Shown: piece after piece, positions 1 to 7,672 of the stretch | How positions within the stretch are numbered: the stretch's first letter is position 1 | Layout of the letters: each line of letters starts with the position of its first letter | NCBI GenBank assembly: GCA_023429135.1 | Contig: JAEYWD010000054.1 | Location: 1 to 9,814 of the forward strand | DNA: 9,814 nucleotides | Source: Bacteroidota bacterium | Lineage (GTDB): Bacteria; Bacteroidota; Bacteroidia; Bacteroidales; JAAUTT01 | Direction of reading: 5' to 3' | Made by a program: the position numbers and the translations under genes | Notes under the pieces: generated by a model | Databases searched by the model: none | Told to the model about the DNA's origin: nothing | What the model saw: the letters and a program-made list of their open reading frames with translations, nothing else

Positions 1-288
1 AGCGTTTGTTTCAGATGTTTCCAACTCTTATCGCTTACCACCAATTGGTATTTACCCTTCGTTCCTTTCTCATACGTGGGAACATATCTGTGTCCCAGTA
101 TTTCAAACTGGACGGGTTTGCGTATGCCACTTTTGTCACGGTTGATGGACAACTTCAGTTTGTTCTTTAAGAAAAGAAAAATTGTATTGCCTGTCTTTCA
201 TGCAGTGCTTTTGCTTTTAGTGTAGATACTAAAATCATCAGCATAGCGTACATACTGCTTCCTGAAAAGAAATTTAGTAAATTCCATT
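1..288 (-). pseudogene. Group II intron reverse transcriptase/maturase, truncated and interrupted remnant
   Basis: Reading the minus strand from about 288 leftward gives a palm-domain stretch of a group II intron (LtrA-type) reverse transcriptase: YVRYADDFSIYTKSKS carries the catalytic YADD motif. After an in-frame TGA (198-200) the same frame continues to the window edge with KNKLKLSINRDKSGIRKP, an ILGHRYVPTYEKGTKG block and YQLVVSDKSWKHLKQ, the conserved order for this family. The N-terminal RT motifs are absent: upstream of about residue MEFTKFLFRKQ the sequence is a terminator and 3' untranslated DNA, not protein-like. The gene runs off the left edge, so the thumb and maturase domains cannot be seen. 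The missing 5' part and the stop make it a pseudogene in the visible part. The open frame at 198-431 joins this fragment to unrelated upstream sequence and is not a real gene. Family assignment is strong; the exact intron class is not determined. Confidence 0.85.
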
Positions 289-290
289 AC

Positions 291-320
291 AAAAAAAAGC
301 AGGTAGTAGAAACTACCTGC
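291..320 (-). terminator. Rho-independent terminator of the MDR oxidoreductase gene
   Basis: On the minus strand a perfect 9-bp stem (GCAGGTAGT / ACTACCTGC) with a TTCT tetraloop is followed at once by eight T residues (plus strand: A run 291-298, arms 299-307 and 312-320). This is a textbook intrinsic terminator. It lies about 100 bases downstream of the oxidoreductase stop codon in the correct orientation, so it most likely ends that transcript. The RT remnant starts directly on its downstream side. Confidence 0.88.
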
Positions 321-420
321 TATCATAAACCCTGTGTTGCCTTTGCACACTAAACACCAAATCCTTTTCAGACTTATACAATTTTTTAATTCGTTTGTAA
401 AAATTCTGAAGCAACTATTT

Positions 421-1356
421 CTATGATTCACAAACCTTTAATATCACATCGCCTTTCTTTCTACCAGTTTCTACATACCTGTGTGCGTCTACAATCTTAT
501 CTAACGGAAAAACCCTGTCAATAACAGCCTGTAATTGTCCATTTTCGAACAAGTCTTTTAGAAAATCTAATTGCTCTTTTGTCTCTGAAGCATAGTCAGT
601 TCCATTTACATTCTTGTAAACCCCTTTTTCTTTTAAGAGATGCCGGCACTGTATTTTGCAAGTATGCCCGACAGCATCGAGAATTAAATCAAACTTCTTA
701 TCCATTAACGTAAATTCTTCTTTGTCATAGTGAATTACGTCAAAAACACCGAGCTTATTAACAAGATCATTCCCCCTTGAACTGCAAACGGCAGTGATTT
801 CTGCGTTATAATATTTAGCAATCTGAATTGCACCAATACCTACCGAACCTGTAGCCCCGATTATCAACACTTTCGGATTGTCAATTTTCCTGATTTTCAT
901 TTTCGTTAGAAAGTAGTCGGCAGTCTGGCCGCCGAAAATCAATGCAGCGGCTTCTTCAAATGATGCATTTGCAGGCATGGAGATTACATTGCTATTTTGT
1001 TTTACACAAATGTATTCTGCATAGGCACCAAATTTGAAACCTGACATACCAAACACCCTGTCACCTTCCTTAAATTGTGATACAACACGACCGGTTTTCA
1101 CTACAATACCTGCGTATGCGGTTCCCAATACAGGCTTTCGTGGTTTAAAAAACCCCAAAACGATACGCATCACAATTCGCATAATACCTTTCACTGCAAG
1201 CCCTCTTACTCTGACATCGCCTGAACTTACTGAAGTAGCAATAATCTTTACAAGAATTTCATCGTTCTTTGGTAGAGGTTTTGGAACATCCTGAATGATT
1301 AATACCTCTGGAGGTCCGTATTTCGTACAGACAACTGCCTTCATAGATTCTTTCAT
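421..1356 (-). CDS. NAD(P)-dependent zinc-independent MDR-family oxidoreductase (quinone oxidoreductase-like)
   Basis: This 311-residue protein is a full-length medium-chain dehydrogenase/reductase of the quinone oxidoreductase type, a cytosolic enzyme family that uses NAD(P)H to reduce quinones, enones or related carbonyls. An N-terminal GroES-like domain (about 5-125: MKAVVCTKYGPPEVL, GTAYAGIVVKTG, FKEGDRVFG, GAYAEY) is followed by a Rossmann domain with the nucleotide loop IIGATGSVGIGAIQIAK (165-181) and a typical C-terminal helix-strand (PLDKIVDAHRYVETGRKKGDVIL, split here as 284-306). The cysteine/histidine set for catalytic zinc is not apparent, matching the zinc-free branch. S193/R194 after the second strand hints at NADPH preference (inference). 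Met5 (ATG on plus-strand 1342-1344) aligns better with family starts than Met1; an AAAGG stretch precedes Met1, so both remain possible. The gene stands alone and ends at the 291-320 terminator. The substrate is unknown. Confidence 0.9.
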   Translation of the reverse strand: MKESMKAVVCTKYGPPEVLIIQDVPKPLPKNDEILVKIIATSVSSGDVRVRGLAVKGIMRIVMRIVLGFFKPRKPVLGTAYAGIVVKTGRVVSQFKEGDRVFGMSGFKFGAYAEYICVKQNSNVISMPANASFEEAAALIFGGQTADYFLTKMKIRKIDNPKVLIIGATGSVGIGAIQIAKYYNAEITAVCSSRGNDLVNKLGVFDVIHYDKEEFTLMDKKFDLILDAVGHTCKIQCRHLLKEKGVYKNVNGTDYASETKEQLDFLKDLFENGQLQAVIDRVFPLDKIVDAHRYVETGRKKGDVILKVCES

Positions 1357-1562
1357 TTACCTTTCTTTACTTTTTTGCTACTTTTTAGATTTATACAGGA
1401 ATTGATTATCTCTTGTCCAAAGTGAATAATTTAATGCTGCTATCTTTTATCACAGCGTTTTTAATCAACGATAAATTTTCAGGCTATATAATTTTAATGT
1501 CAGCAGAGGAAAAAAATAAAAAAATAAAAATATAAAAACTACAAGATCTGTATGAACTCATA

Positions 1563-2183
1563 TTAGAAATTGAAACCGAAATGCAAGCCAGGCTCTCCTA
1601 CAAAAAACTTTGACCATTTTTTATCCAATTCATGAAAAGTAGGAGGCATTTTGGTATGATAAGGACGGTGAGTTACAGCGATAGATGGCTGAATAAAGAA
1701 CCTGTCTTTAAAGAGTTTAACATGATATCCGGCCCGGTATGTGTTAAAAATTTGAAAGCCTTTGTCAATTTTTTGCCCATCTTCATTTACAAACGATTGC
1801 CAGGCATTCATCACATGTACACCACCATACAGTCCCTTCCAAACATAACGCTGATATGCAAGAGCAAAACCATACTCCCTGATATAGCCGGGAAACTTTT
1901 CACTGTCGTTCTCAAATGAATTCCCGTAAGGTATGCCCAGTGACCATGCATATTTCCATGTTTTCAATTCTAACGAAACAACATCTTTTCCAGTGATGCG
2001 GTATCCAAAATTAATCTGAGCAAAATCCGGTTTATTTTTTGCACTAAAATTGCCGAGCATAAAAAATGTACTTCCGATAAAATACTTTTTATAATTACTA
2101 TCCTGCTTGCTGTACTGCGCTTTAGCTTGAGTACTGCCTAGTATAACCAGAATAATACTAAAAACTAACATTCTTTTTTTCAT
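1563..2183 (-). CDS. Exported small beta-barrel-like outer membrane protein of unknown function
   Basis: I do not recognise a named family. I chose the start MKKRMLVF at 2183 (206 residues): it is preceded by an A/G-rich AAAAAAGAAGAT stretch and begins a classic signal peptide, with a lysine/arginine n-region, hydrophobic core FSIILVILG and an AKA|Q cleavage site near residue 22. A start 30 bases upstream (2213) would put charged residues in front of the signal. The mature part alternates polar and aromatic residues in strand-like runs (FAQINFGYRI, SLELKTWKYAW, YGFALAYQRYVW, GLYGGVHVM, FFIQPSIAVTHRPY) and ends in HFGFNF, with the C-terminal phenylalanine usual for outer-membrane beta-barrels. 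A small porin-like or PorT/OmpW-sized barrel is inferred, not shown. It has no operon partner; the neighbour downstream is 206 bases away. No clear promoter or strong terminator is seen. Confidence 0.75.
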   Translation of the reverse strand: MKKRMLVFSIILVILGSTQAKAQYSKQDSNYKKYFIGSTFFMLGNFSAKNKPDFAQINFGYRITGKDVVSLELKTWKYAWSLGIPYGNSFENDSEKFPGYIREYGFALAYQRYVWKGLYGGVHVMNAWQSFVNEDGQKIDKGFQIFNTYRAGYHVKLFKDRFFIQPSIAVTHRPYHTKMPPTFHELDKKWSKFFVGEPGLHFGFNF

Positions 2184-2658
2184 ATCTTCTTTTTTAGTTG
2201 AATTATGCAGCAAAGAAAATCAGAAGAATGAAAGAAACACTTCACCTAAGTTAAAAACGAGACTTGACTGAAAATGGAGAGTATTTTGGGGTAATGGGAA
2301 AGCTGGCAGATTAAAATACCATACAATAAAGCAACAGAAAAGACGACAAAACTCAACCAAATTTCTACATTTCCCGAACAAAGATTCCAGATCTATTTAT
2401 ATAGAAAGAGGACCCAGAAAAAGCCAAGGTTTCTAAATAGGAATGTTATTTCAGGTGCGTTTTGAAAATTCCGAATCAATGTATTTTTATAGTAACACAG
2501 TTGCACATTTTTAATGCTTATCTTTTAGATATCCCGAAAACATATTATAAACAAAGAATAAACAGGTGGATCAGCTCATTTTACATAGTTGTCTAATTTA
2601 ATTGTATATAAATCTGAAAAGCCGATTTCTTTACGATAACCAAAGCATCAGAATAGAC
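2184..2658. other. Intergenic region with no gene recognised
   Basis: This stretch of about 475 bases between the exported protein gene and the GrpB-family gene is AT-rich and broken by stops on both strands. I see no tRNA-like fold, insertion sequence end or protein similarity in it. It should hold the promoter of the exported-protein gene, but no clean Bacteroidota -7 box (TAnnTTTG) could be identified on the minus strand. A weak hairpin near 2649-2669 (AGAAT/ATTCT arms, then TTTT) lies at the GrpB stop but is too short to call as a terminator. Confidence 0.5.
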
Positions 2659-3189
2659 CTACTGATTCTTTTTCTCTCTTTCGATAATGGCATCAATAAA
2701 CTCATTCACATGTATTTCTTTTAATGTGGCATATATTTTCTTATTTTGTTTTGCTTTCATAGCCAGTTCATATTTCATTTCTTGATACTTTATTCTGGCC
2801 CATTCATTTTTTCGAAAATAATCACGTGAAAAAATATGCCTTTCCAATGCTTTGCTATGTGAAGGACACACATACAAATGATGGCTGATAGTATCTAATA
2901 TGTTACAAAAAGTGTTTCCATTTCGTTTAAATACATCCCGGTCTTGGATTCCCTGATTGCCATTATGATAGTAGCCGATTCTTTCCAATTTTTGTTTTAT
3001 TGAACCAAAATCAACATCATTATAATAAATGATATCAATATCAATAATCGGTTTTGCATCTAAATTTGGCACAGCAGTACTTCCAACATGTTCAATGCGG
3101 TAGGCAAGTCCCTTCAATCCTGCATCAAGCTTGGATTTTAACTGTATAAAATTCTCAACCCAAGACGAGGAATATGGCTGGATCAGCAT
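2659..3189 (-). CDS. GrpB family protein (UPF0157, nucleotidyltransferase fold)
   Basis: This 176-residue protein matches the GrpB/UPF0157 family at full length. The diagnostic block HVGSTAVPNLDAKPIIDIDI spans 34-53: the HxGSTAV part is the nucleotidyltransferase glycine-serine motif and the DID pair (50-52) is the likely metal-binding site. The later family blocks HHLYVC (103-108) and RHIFSRDYFR (117-126) are present, followed by a lysine-rich helical tail. Members resemble minimal nucleotidyltransferases, and biochemical roles are mostly unproven, so I assign no substrate. The start ATG has only a weak AT-rich leader (ATTATTAGT). It lies 58 bases downstream of the AraC gene on the same strand, with no terminator visible between, so it may be the last gene of the ABC transporter operon. 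Occasional GrpB homologues occur as domains fused to dephospho-CoA kinase, but this one stands alone. Confidence 0.88.
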   Translation of the reverse strand: MLIQPYSSSWVENFIQLKSKLDAGLKGLAYRIEHVGSTAVPNLDAKPIIDIDIIYYNDVDFGSIKQKLERIGYYHNGNQGIQDRDVFKRNGNTFCNILDTISHHLYVCPSHSKALERHIFSRDYFRKNEWARIKYQEMKYELAMKAKQNKKIYATLKEIHVNEFIDAIIEREKKNQ

Positions 3190-3247
3190 ACTAATAATAT
3201 ATATTAAACAATTTCATTAAAACCCTTTTTAGCAGCGTGAATAAAAA

Positions 3248-4075
3248 TCACTTTAGTTGCACAGGAATATAAACCTTGCGTTGAAAATTTGGATAATCAG
3301 TATTTTTAACCCCAGGCAGAAACTCTTCGAAGGCGATTAATTCCGTTAAAGTATACCGGCTGCCTTCCAGCCAACCATTCTTGAAGCGCATAAATATGTC
3401 TCTTACTTCTCTCACTGATTCAGTGGTTTGAAAACAGGCATATTTTCCTTTCGAAAGCAAAAATAACCGATCGCTGTATTTCACAGCAGTTGGCGAAAGA
3501 ACACTTGTACCCAGATAATAATTTCCATTTGCAGTTGGATGATGTAATGTATAATGCGTTAACACACCTATGATCCTTCCTGTTACATCGATATTATTTT
3601 TTTTGCAGAAACGATCCGCATCTTCAATCACTTCTGCCATCTTATTATTATTAATTGAAGTTGCAATTCCATAAATATAGATATCAGGTAAATAAATAAC
3701 TTCAACTTGGAAATTCTCCGTATCAATTGTTTTCAGATTGTGAGATAACTGTTTTTCAGGGGATTTTAAAAATGACAGTGGTGACATATTATAAAACTGT
3801 CTGAACGACCGGTTGAAAACTGCTGCAGAAGAAAAGCCACATTCATCAGCAATGTCGGAAATGCTATCATTGAACCCTGCCTTCAACATATGTGCAGCTT
3901 TTTCTAAACGCACACGGTTCAAATATGCAGAAGGCGACTCATTCATCTCTTTTTTGAATAACCGCTGAAAGTAATAGGGCGAAAGTTTTGCCTTTTCCGC
4001 CAACATATCGAGCGACAACTTTTGTCGATAATTACGCTTGATGAAATCATCTATTATTTCAATCCTTTTGTCCAT
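3248..4075 (-). CDS. AraC-family transcriptional regulator with C-terminal GyrI-like effector-binding domain
   Basis: The 275-residue protein has its DNA-binding part first, like Rob. Two helix-turn-helix units are visible: about 21-42 (SLDMLAEKAKLSPYYFQRLF) and about 70-93 (SISDIADECGFSSAAVFNRS, then FRQFYNMSP), the second being the hallmark AraC motif. Residues about 122-273 form a GyrI-like/SOUL-type effector domain: an opening strand (FQVEVIYLPDIYIYGIATS), KGKYACFQT and the closing TELIAFEEFLP with the family glutamate near 250. Such domains bind small, often cationic or hydrophobic, compounds in BmrR, Rob and relatives, so the protein probably activates target genes on sensing a ligand. 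It begins 4 bases after the stop of the ABC permease, so it is almost certainly co-transcribed and likely regulates its own operon. The ligand and operator are not evident from the sequence. Confidence 0.92.
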   Translation of the reverse strand: MDKRIEIIDDFIKRNYRQKLSLDMLAEKAKLSPYYFQRLFKKEMNESPSAYLNRVRLEKAAHMLKAGFNDSISDIADECGFSSAAVFNRSFRQFYNMSPLSFLKSPEKQLSHNLKTIDTENFQVEVIYLPDIYIYGIATSINNNKMAEVIEDADRFCKKNNIDVTGRIIGVLTHYTLHHPTANGNYYLGTSVLSPTAVKYSDRLFLLSKGKYACFQTTESVREVRDIFMRFKNGWLEGSRYTLTELIAFEEFLPGVKNTDYPNFQRKVYIPVQLK

Positions 4076-4079
4076 TGTC

Positions 4080-6398
4080 TTATAAATTACGAATCATACC
4101 TGCCGATGTTCGTTTGATTTTTATTCTGATGAAAAACCTGATAAGCAGAGTCTGTACGACTGCCAGTAAAATTATTAACAACATCAACATATTCATATCC
4201 ACTATCGGTTTTATAGGAACCTGAATGACCATGACTCCAAATAAATTACAAATAGCAGCATTTAACAGCCAGCCTGATAGAATTCCTTTAATTAAAGCTA
4301 TTGCAGTTATCACCCGGTATTCGTTTTGGTACATGCTTTCAATATCCCCGGCAGAACTCCCCAACGCTTTCATGATTCCCATTTCCTGTGCTCTTTCCTG
4401 AAGAGACAAATTTAATACGATCAACAGGCCCGCCAATGCAATGACCAAAGTAATAATCCCCATCACCTGTATAATCAGATAAGTAGGCATTAAATGATTT
4501 TCAAGCTTTTCCAGTTTTACATGTGTATTGAGAATCTGTTTTATTTCAATATTTCTTTTGGCGAACTCATCTTCAATCAACCGGGTTGCTGTTTCAATTT
4601 CAAACCCTTTTTTGACTTTTACAGCCAGCTCATTAAACTTATCATTTTCTTTGTTACTGAAGCGATAAAAAACCGGGGCGGTAAAATTCTTGATTATTCC
4701 GCCAAAAATAAATTTTTCGGTAAGTCCGTCTTCGAATTCTAATTCTATAACTTTTCCGATCGGTGTATCACTGAAATCCTCTGCATACATCTGACTGATG
4801 TACAGATAATTACTTTTCGCATTATGGAGCGTTCCTTTTACTACTAATTCATCACTCAACTTATATCCCGGTGATAAAGAACTCAATATTGCATTTTGAA
4901 AATAACTGCTTTTTTCAGATTTATACTGAACACCTGCATTAAATAAATACTCTGCGTTTTCAACAAACCGCAAATCATGCATTCCGGGAAGTTTTTTTGG
5001 ATGTTCATTATTGAAGAGAACAGTGATCTCATACTCCGAATACTTGATATAATTCCTGAAATCCTCTTTTAATGAGTACCGTAAATTAAATCCTGCACTA
5101 AACAAAGCTATACCTGCAATTACCATCAGCAAAAGCAATCCCGTACGCTGGCTGCTTCTGAATAAATTATTAACACTGTATTTAAATTTCGTATTGGTAA
5201 AAAAGCGGTTTGTAAATGTAAAAGCAGCCGTATAAGAGGTATAAAAAATCTTATTTAACGCTTTATAAACACTGGTGTTTGCCACCCTAACCAGAGGAAT
5301 TGCAGAAGTGATTATTGGCAGAATTGCTATAACCATGATTGCTCTCAGGTGAATTGGCACCGGTAACAGAGTCTCAACGGGTTCGAAATTCTGCAGAAAG
5401 TCAACAAAACGGCTGTATGCTCTAGCCGTAATATAACCTAAGGGCAAGCCTGGTAACAAGCCGATGCCAATGATTAATAGTAAAACGATCAGATAGCCTG
5501 CAAGCACCATTCGTGAAGAAGCTCCGACAGTTTTCATGATTCCCACATTGACAATTTGCGGATAAAGCCAAGTGAGAAGAATAAGAGAGAGTAAAACAAC
5601 CCCAAGTAAAGAAAGTGTAACTCCTAAACTATTTTGTAAAAATGCAACTCCATTTACGATATTCTGGTGAGGATGCTCTCCCGGTGGAGGAATAACAACA
5701 GAGGTAACAGTGTTGCCATTCTGAGCTAGTAAATTTTTCAACCGATGGCTGACCTGACGGACTTCTGCTGTATTACTATAGTTCTTTTTCAGCTTTATAA
5801 GAAAATGTGTATTTACATTGTTCTTTGCAATAGTGTTCAGGGTCGATAGATTTGTATATGCATACACCATCTGCTCCATTTGCGATGGGGGTAATCCAGG
5901 GTCAAAAGCCTTGCCTCCAAAAGCAAGTTGACTACTGCCCATACCGGGCAATTGTATTGATAACATTTTACCTGTATCCAGAAAACCCAGTCCGTTTGCT
6001 TCGATAAACAAAGAATTGGCAGAATTGGGTTGTTGAATCGAAAACTTGCTGATAGCAGGTCGTGATATGTCTTTGCAAGCAAAAATCAACAGCGACATCC
6101 AGTTCCCGTTTTTATTTTTTATGCGACCGGTAAAAGTCTCTCTCCTTTCGATTGCAGACACATATTCGCTGGCAACAAGTTTTTTGATTGTTGTTGAAGA
6201 TGGATCATCAACAGCAATAATCATATCTGCCGGATTGCTGGCCGAAAAATTCTGCTGAAAATCACGATCCGTCATTGCTTTACTATAGATTATCGTACTG
6301 ATACCCCAGGCAGATAACATAGAAGCGACTAAACATAAAACCATTTTTCCTTTGGCCAACAGAAAGCTTTTCAGCAGATTAATTATAATTGCTTTCAT
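4080..6398 (-). CDS. ABC transporter permease with two FtsX domains (MacB/LolCE type)
   Basis: This 772-residue inner-membrane protein has the duplicated 'TM + periplasmic domain + three TM' layout of two-FtsX permeases. First half: TM about 19-38, a long periplasmic region 40-250, then TMs near 258-279, 298-322 and 350-370. Second half: TM about 420-437, periplasmic region 440-635, TMs near 639-664, 694-718 and 736-757. Each half has the cytoplasmic coupling motif that contacts the ATPase: NVGIMKTVGASS (284-295) and QERAQEMGIMKALGSS (667-682). Proteins of this class do not usually import; they drive mechanotransmission, lipoprotein extraction or export of peptides and drugs. Its start overlaps the ATPase stop by 4 bases (ATGA at 6395-6398), implying translational coupling and a single ABC complex. 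It is followed at 4 bases by the AraC regulator. No partner membrane-fusion protein or outer-membrane channel is encoded here. The substrate is unknown. Confidence 0.92.
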   Translation of the reverse strand: MKAIIINLLKSFLLAKGKMVLCLVASMLSAWGISTIIYSKAMTDRDFQQNFSASNPADMIIAVDDPSSTTIKKLVASEYVSAIERRETFTGRIKNKNGNWMSLLIFACKDISRPAISKFSIQQPNSANSLFIEANGLGFLDTGKMLSIQLPGMGSSQLAFGGKAFDPGLPPSQMEQMVYAYTNLSTLNTIAKNNVNTHFLIKLKKNYSNTAEVRQVSHRLKNLLAQNGNTVTSVVIPPPGEHPHQNIVNGVAFLQNSLGVTLSLLGVVLLSLILLTWLYPQIVNVGIMKTVGASSRMVLAGYLIVLLLIIGIGLLPGLPLGYITARAYSRFVDFLQNFEPVETLLPVPIHLRAIMVIAILPIITSAIPLVRVANTSVYKALNKIFYTSYTAAFTFTNRFFTNTKFKYSVNNLFRSSQRTGLLLLMVIAGIALFSAGFNLRYSLKEDFRNYIKYSEYEITVLFNNEHPKKLPGMHDLRFVENAEYLFNAGVQYKSEKSSYFQNAILSSLSPGYKLSDELVVKGTLHNAKSNYLYISQMYAEDFSDTPIGKVIELEFEDGLTEKFIFGGIIKNFTAPVFYRFSNKENDKFNELAVKVKKGFEIETATRLIEDEFAKRNIEIKQILNTHVKLEKLENHLMPTYLIIQVMGIITLVIALAGLLIVLNLSLQERAQEMGIMKALGSSAGDIESMYQNEYRVITAIALIKGILSGWLLNAAICNLFGVMVIQVPIKPIVDMNMLMLLIILLAVVQTLLIRFFIRIKIKRTSAGMIRNL

Positions 6399-7078
6399 AT
6401 TTCGTTCGAGTGATTAATAATTTTACCATCCTTTATTTCAATTACTTTGGCAAAATTTCTGTTAGTAATGTTTTCATGTGTTACAATTACAAGAGTTTTA
6501 CCCAGCTCAATTAAAGATTGAAAAAGCTGGTAAATCCGATCACCAGTCTGACTGTCGAGATTGCCAGTGGGTTCATCAGCCAGAATAACAGGCGGATCAT
6601 TTGCCAGTGCTCTAGCTATAGCAACACGTTGGATTTCCCCACCCGAAAGCTGATTAGGGAATTTCTTTATTTTGTCAGCCAGCCCTACATCTGCAAGCAG
6701 TTTCTCCGCTCGTTTGTATCGCTCGTTTTTGGAGATAGTACCAACCAGATCCATTGGAAACGTCACATTGTCCAATGCTGAAAGAGTCGGCATGAGCTGG
6801 AAGTTCTGAAAAACGATACCGACATTTTTACCACGCCAATTTGCTAATTGATTTTCACTGAGCGAGTGTAACGGAGAATTATTGATCCATACCTCGCCTG
6901 ATTCGCAACTGTCTATTCCTGAAATAATATTTAACAAAGTAGATTTCCCGCTACCAGATTTACCAACGATGACTGTGCTTTCTCCTTTTCTGATGGAAAC
7001 ATTTGCATTTACAAGTGCCTGCACGTTACCTCCCCACCCGTTGTAAGTTTTATTTACGTTCTTAAGCTGTATTATCAT
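6395..7078 (-). CDS. ABC transporter ATP-binding protein (LolD/MacB family)
   Basis: The 227-residue protein is a complete nucleotide-binding subunit. Walker A is GKSGSGKST (39-47), the Q-loop glutamine is Q91, the signature is LSGGE (144-148), Walker B is VILADE (164-169) followed by PTGNLD, and the switch histidine is H201 in VTHEN. The QLMPTLSALDNV segment and TGNLDSQTG D-loop are typical of the LolD/FtsE/MacB branch, which pairs with FtsX-type permeases, exactly what follows here. It hydrolyses ATP in the cytoplasm to power the permease encoded next, with which it shares a 4-base ATGA overlap. It is the first gene of the cluster; the leader is AT-rich with no strong Shine-Dalgarno. A possible minus-strand -7 box (TATTTTTG, 7255-7262) lies about 180 bases upstream, but its -33 partner is poorly spaced, so I give it little weight. 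Confidence 0.95.
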   Translation of the reverse strand: MIIQLKNVNKTYNGWGGNVQALVNANVSIRKGESTVIVGKSGSGKSTLLNIISGIDSCESGEVWINNSPLHSLSENQLANWRGKNVGIVFQNFQLMPTLSALDNVTFPMDLVGTISKNERYKRAEKLLADVGLADKIKKFPNQLSGGEIQRVAIARALANDPPVILADEPTGNLDSQTGDRIYQLFQSLIELGKTLVIVTHENITNRNFAKVIEIKDGKIINHSNEI

Positions 7079-7636
7079 AAAGAATTCAAAATTTTAATCA
7101 TTTAATTATATTTACCTGATATGAAAATTCTATTCACGTTAATGATTTGGTTTTAGAACAGAGAGAAACATTTATCGATAACATTAACAGTGTACAGTAA
7201 GGAAGTCGGTTCTACGTTACTATCTACTATATAGTCGTTTCCACCTACGTCATTCAAAAATAGAGCTGGGCTATATAGCAGACTTTGCAAATCTTGCTGT
7301 TGTTTTTGCAATCTATTATAGCCATTCGCTAACTATCACAAAATGCAGGGTTTTGATAAGATTGCTATTCATTTCTGAATAGGCTAAAATCAAATAAGTT
7401 AAAAAAGGAATTATTCCCACTGTAATTATGGGAACAGAATCAAAAGGTTAATGGATATCCCCGAAAGCATACCCGCCGTTAAAATGGCTTCTCTATTATC
7501 GTACCCCGAGAACCTTCACTATGAATCACTCAATCAAAGCAAAATCCTGCTTGAAGGGCAGCCTTAAAAAACTCCAATATGATAAATAAAAAGTTGGTGA
7601 AGAAGAAACAGAGGCGAACGCTGAAAAGGCAGGCAT

Positions 7637-7672
7637 ACTAGTATCAATCAGTAACGAACCAACTAGTATCAA
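7637..7672. repeat. Pair of 11-bp direct repeats next to an inverted repeat
   Basis: ACTAGTATCAA occurs at 7637-7647 and again at 7662-7672, a 25-base offset. The second copy runs into a perfect inverted repeat TATCAA-AA-TTGATA (7667-7680). A shorter GTATCAAT recurs near 7766. The arrangement resembles a regulator binding site, but no adjacent gene start is secure, and small repeats of this size can arise by chance in AT-rich DNA. Confidence 0.4.

Noticed and set aside
1..288. RT as part of a retron, DGR or CRISPR-associated system
   Set aside because: The motif order matches group II intron maturases, and no msr/msd, template repeat, cas gene or spacer array is present in the window.
289..431. 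N-terminal part of the open frame 198-431 as a real protein
   Set aside because: It reads through the terminator hairpin and the 3' flank of the oxidoreductase gene; only the part below about 288 resembles reverse transcriptase.
1034..1294. Plus-strand open frame of 86 codons
   Set aside because: It lies wholly inside the well-supported MDR oxidoreductase gene on the other strand and has no family features.
1501..1562. Terminator after the exported-protein gene
   Set aside because: There is a T-rich tract on the minus strand, but the only hairpin (TACA/TGTA) has a 4-bp stem, too weak to call.
5837..6082. Minus-strand 81-codon frame inside the permease gene
   Set aside because: It is out of frame within the periplasmic domain of the two-FtsX permease, which is continuous and complete.
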